A stretch of 14,584 bases of DNA, taken from contig MNIY01000146.1 of assembly GCA_001919995.1 (NCBI GenBank), positions 1-14,584 of the forward strand, written 5' to 3'. The notes beneath the pieces were generated by a model. That model did no database searches, was not told the origin of the DNA, and worked only from the letters and a program-made list of their open reading frames with translations. Each line of letters begins with the position of its first letter. Position 1 is the first letter of the stretch. Below, one piece after another: positions 13,408 through 14,584 of this stretch. A program made the translations under genes and the position numbers. The DNA is from Ktedonobacter sp. 13_1_20CM_4_53_11 (GTDB lineage Bacteria > Chloroflexota > Ktedonobacteria > Ktedonobacterales > Ktedonobacteraceae).

Positions 13408-14087
13408 GATTTTCCTCCCTTAGGATTGTCAATCGTTTGCTCGATGATTGTCTCGATAAGCTTGTCAGGTGACTCCACCGCCAGATTCACACCGGCAGTA
13501 ATGCGCCGGAGCCAGCGCTCGATGGCGACGAAAGGTCTACCAAGCGTGTATTTCAGCACCTGCACGAGCGCCCAGCCAAAGATCGAACAGATGAGCGCCT
13601 GCCAGAGGACGAAGCCCATTACCACTTTTAGCGCTACCAGCAGCGCCAGAAAACTCCAGACGCTGAGAGCGCGATTGATAAAGATACCCATGTAGGGGAG
13701 CAGGACGAAAAAACTAAACAGCAGCGGGGCGTAGGAAAGGCCAGCCTCTCGGAGCAGGCCGATGTACGGTACATCGGTATGAAAGAGGACTTTCGCGATA
13801 CCCCAGATAGAACCTGTCAATATGAAGACACTAACGATGAAGAGGATCCCGTTCAACAGCAAACTCAAGGCAAAACGCCCGGGTTTGACGCGATTGGCGA
13901 AAAGTACCACGCTCTGTCCAATCGTTTCAGATACACCTGCCAGGAAGACTATAGCAGTGATCAAAAGACCAGTACCTGCCGGTTCTACAGCCTTAAATGC
14001 TGCCGGGTCAAGCCTCATAGCCCCCCATGCCAGGGCCCACATCGTCTGCAAGAAATGAAAAATTGTTGTTGTGTCTATTGTATACAT
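13404..14087 (-). CDS. Multi-pass membrane protein, Yip1-like
   Basis: A 227-aa integral membrane protein with hydrophobic segments at about 38-58, 72-96, 117-137, 141-163 and possibly 165-178, and a charged C-terminal tail (about 190-227). The pattern 'SYAPLLFSFFVLLPYMGIFI' followed by 'WSFLALLVALKVVMGFVLWQ' and 'FGWALVQVLKYTLG' resembles bacterial Yip1-domain proteins, a loosely defined family with no established reaction; this assignment is tentative. The ATG follows AAAGG at 7 bases. Its last codons overlap the start of the hydrolase gene by 4 bases, so the two are made together and the hydrolase may rely on this protein for placement. Confidence 0.7.
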   Translation of the reverse strand: MYTIDTTTIFHFLQTMWALAWGAMRLDPAAFKAVEPAGTGLLITAIVFLAGVSETIGQSVVLFANRVKPGRFALSLLLNGILFIVSVFILTGSIWGIAKVLFHTDVPYIGLLREAGLSYAPLLFSFFVLLPYMGIFINRALSVWSFLALLVALKVVMGFVLWQALICSIFGWALVQVLKYTLGRPFVAIERWLRRITAGVNLAVESPDKLIETIIEQTIDNPKGGKS

Positions 14088-14152
14088 AGCGGAACCTTTG
14101 AAACGCTACGAACAAGCGAGCTACACCGGTGCTCTCTCATACATAAATCTCG

Positions 14153-14173
14153 CGTTCGCTGTTGCACCGAACG
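14153..14173. other. Short hairpin in the gap between the two - strand transcription units
   Basis: CGTTCG (14153-14158) can pair with CGAACG (14168-14173) around a 9-base loop. It lies 18 bases past the stop of the partial hydrolase gene on the - strand, where a terminator could be, but no T-run follows. The 104-base gap would also hold any promoter for the Yip1-like gene; TATAAC on the - strand (14178-14173) is the only -10-like match and I see no convincing -35. I cannot tell whether all three - strand genes form one operon. Confidence 0.25.
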
Positions 14174-14191
14174 TTATACGCCGCATACCCA

Positions 14192-14584
14192 CTAACGCGT
14201 AATTAAGTCGAATAGTATCGGGTAAACCAGTGCCGTTTGTTGTTGAACCTGCTGTGGATCGATGATATCGTGTATAAGTTTCTTGTCCGCGTCGAATTCA
14301 TACTGCTCGATAGCCTCGTAACCACAACTTCGCCACATCTTCACCAGTGCCAGGTTCATTTTGCTGTTGACGGCAGTATCAGCGCCATTAGTAACCACGA
14401 GGATAGACTTTGCAGCCGGCTTCTCATTCTTCGCGGATTTGCTAATAGATTTTCCGAAGCGCATAACCTCACCGATGCCGCGTGAAGAATATCCCAGGTA
14501 ACTATACTGTGGCCCATCCTGGAAGGGAAAGAAATACTGCGACCCGATATTTGGCAGGTAATGAGTGAGCATGATAGCGAAACT
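14192..14584 (-). CDS. Alpha/beta hydrolase, C-terminal part (runs off the window)
   Basis: The frame stays open through the window edge ('SFAIMLTHYLPNIGS...'), so the Met at 14572 is probably internal and the gene continues upstream. The visible 130 residues end with the last strands of an alpha/beta hydrolase: 'KSILVVTNGADTAVNSKMNL', with D in the acid position, then 'FDADKKLIHDIIDP', with the catalytic His in 'HDIID'. The nucleophile elbow lies outside the window. A signature such as 'HD.IDP' is common in serine esterases and carboxylesterases. It lies 104 bases upstream of the Yip1-like gene on the same strand, placing two hydrolases around one membrane protein. Confidence 0.7.
   Translation of the reverse strand, partial: SFAIMLTHYLPNIGSQYFFPFQDGPQYSYLGYSSRGIGEVMRFGKSISKSAKNEKPAAKSILVVTNGADTAVNSKMNLALVKMWRSCGYEAIEQYEFDADKKLIHDIIDPQQVQQQTALVYPILFDLITR

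Overview
The window looks like chromosomal DNA of a soil-type filamentous bacterium of the Chloroflexota, most likely class Ktedonobacteria. This is an inference from gene style: large single-pass membrane proteins with a short N-terminal zinc ribbon and extracytoplasmic BACON-like repeats, a TIR fragment of the 'LYTQPEW' type, a GC-rich paired REP-like hairpin of the 'GGGCGACC...GGTCGCCC' kind, and mixed ATG/GTG/TTG starts behind good Shine-Dalgarno (SD) sequences. There is no rRNA, tRNA, CRISPR array, transposase or phage gene. I could run no database search, so family names rest on motifs I can see.

Layout. Positions 1-60 hold the probable tail of an upstream gene. Positions 104-6194 hold two large tandem + strand genes (1144 and 839 aa). 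Each encodes a cytoplasmic zinc ribbon, a disordered linker, one transmembrane helix, an Ig/IPT-like domain and then six or five BACON-like beta-sandwich repeats. Positions 6209-6296 are a perfect 30-bp inverted repeat made of two head-to-head REP-like hairpins. It abuts a near-consensus promoter (6302-6330) and a perfect 20-bp palindrome (6347-6366) that lead into a small TTG-started ferredoxin-like protein (6402-6707). In that protein the third expected cluster cysteine is an aspartate. A hairpin terminator (6733-6769) separates it from the convergent gene 6797-7708 (- strand), a third zinc-ribbon/TM protein whose cysteine spacing is identical to that of the two large ones.

Positions 7971-8729 encode a dienelactone-hydrolase-family enzyme. 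Next come a 76-aa unknown protein with a near-leaderless promoter (8768-8998), a decayed TIR-domain fragment (9018-9230) and a small DUF3592-like membrane protein (9470-9784). Positions 9990-12394 form a compact + strand cluster: proline dehydrogenase, an NlpC/P60 (YkfC-like) peptidoglycan-peptide endopeptidase without a signal peptide, and a gamma-carbonic-anhydrase-type hexapeptide protein. The last stretch (14584-12397) is on the - strand: the C-terminal part of an alpha/beta hydrolase that runs off the window, a Yip1-like multi-pass membrane protein, and a membrane-anchored alpha/beta hydrolase coupled to it by a GTGA overlap.

How the genes fit together. The three zinc-ribbon proteins look like a family of inside-out envelope proteins, with a metal-binding ribbon in the cytoplasm and an adhesive or binding exterior. 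The 9990-12394 cluster suggests amino-acid and peptide recycling (proline oxidation and cleavage of cell-wall peptides). The 12397-14584 cluster suggests lipid or ester hydrolysis at the membrane. I see no recognised defence or biosynthetic system that is intact. The most unusual items are the Asp-substituted ferredoxin with its palindromic leader, and the set of zinc-ribbon/TM proteins.
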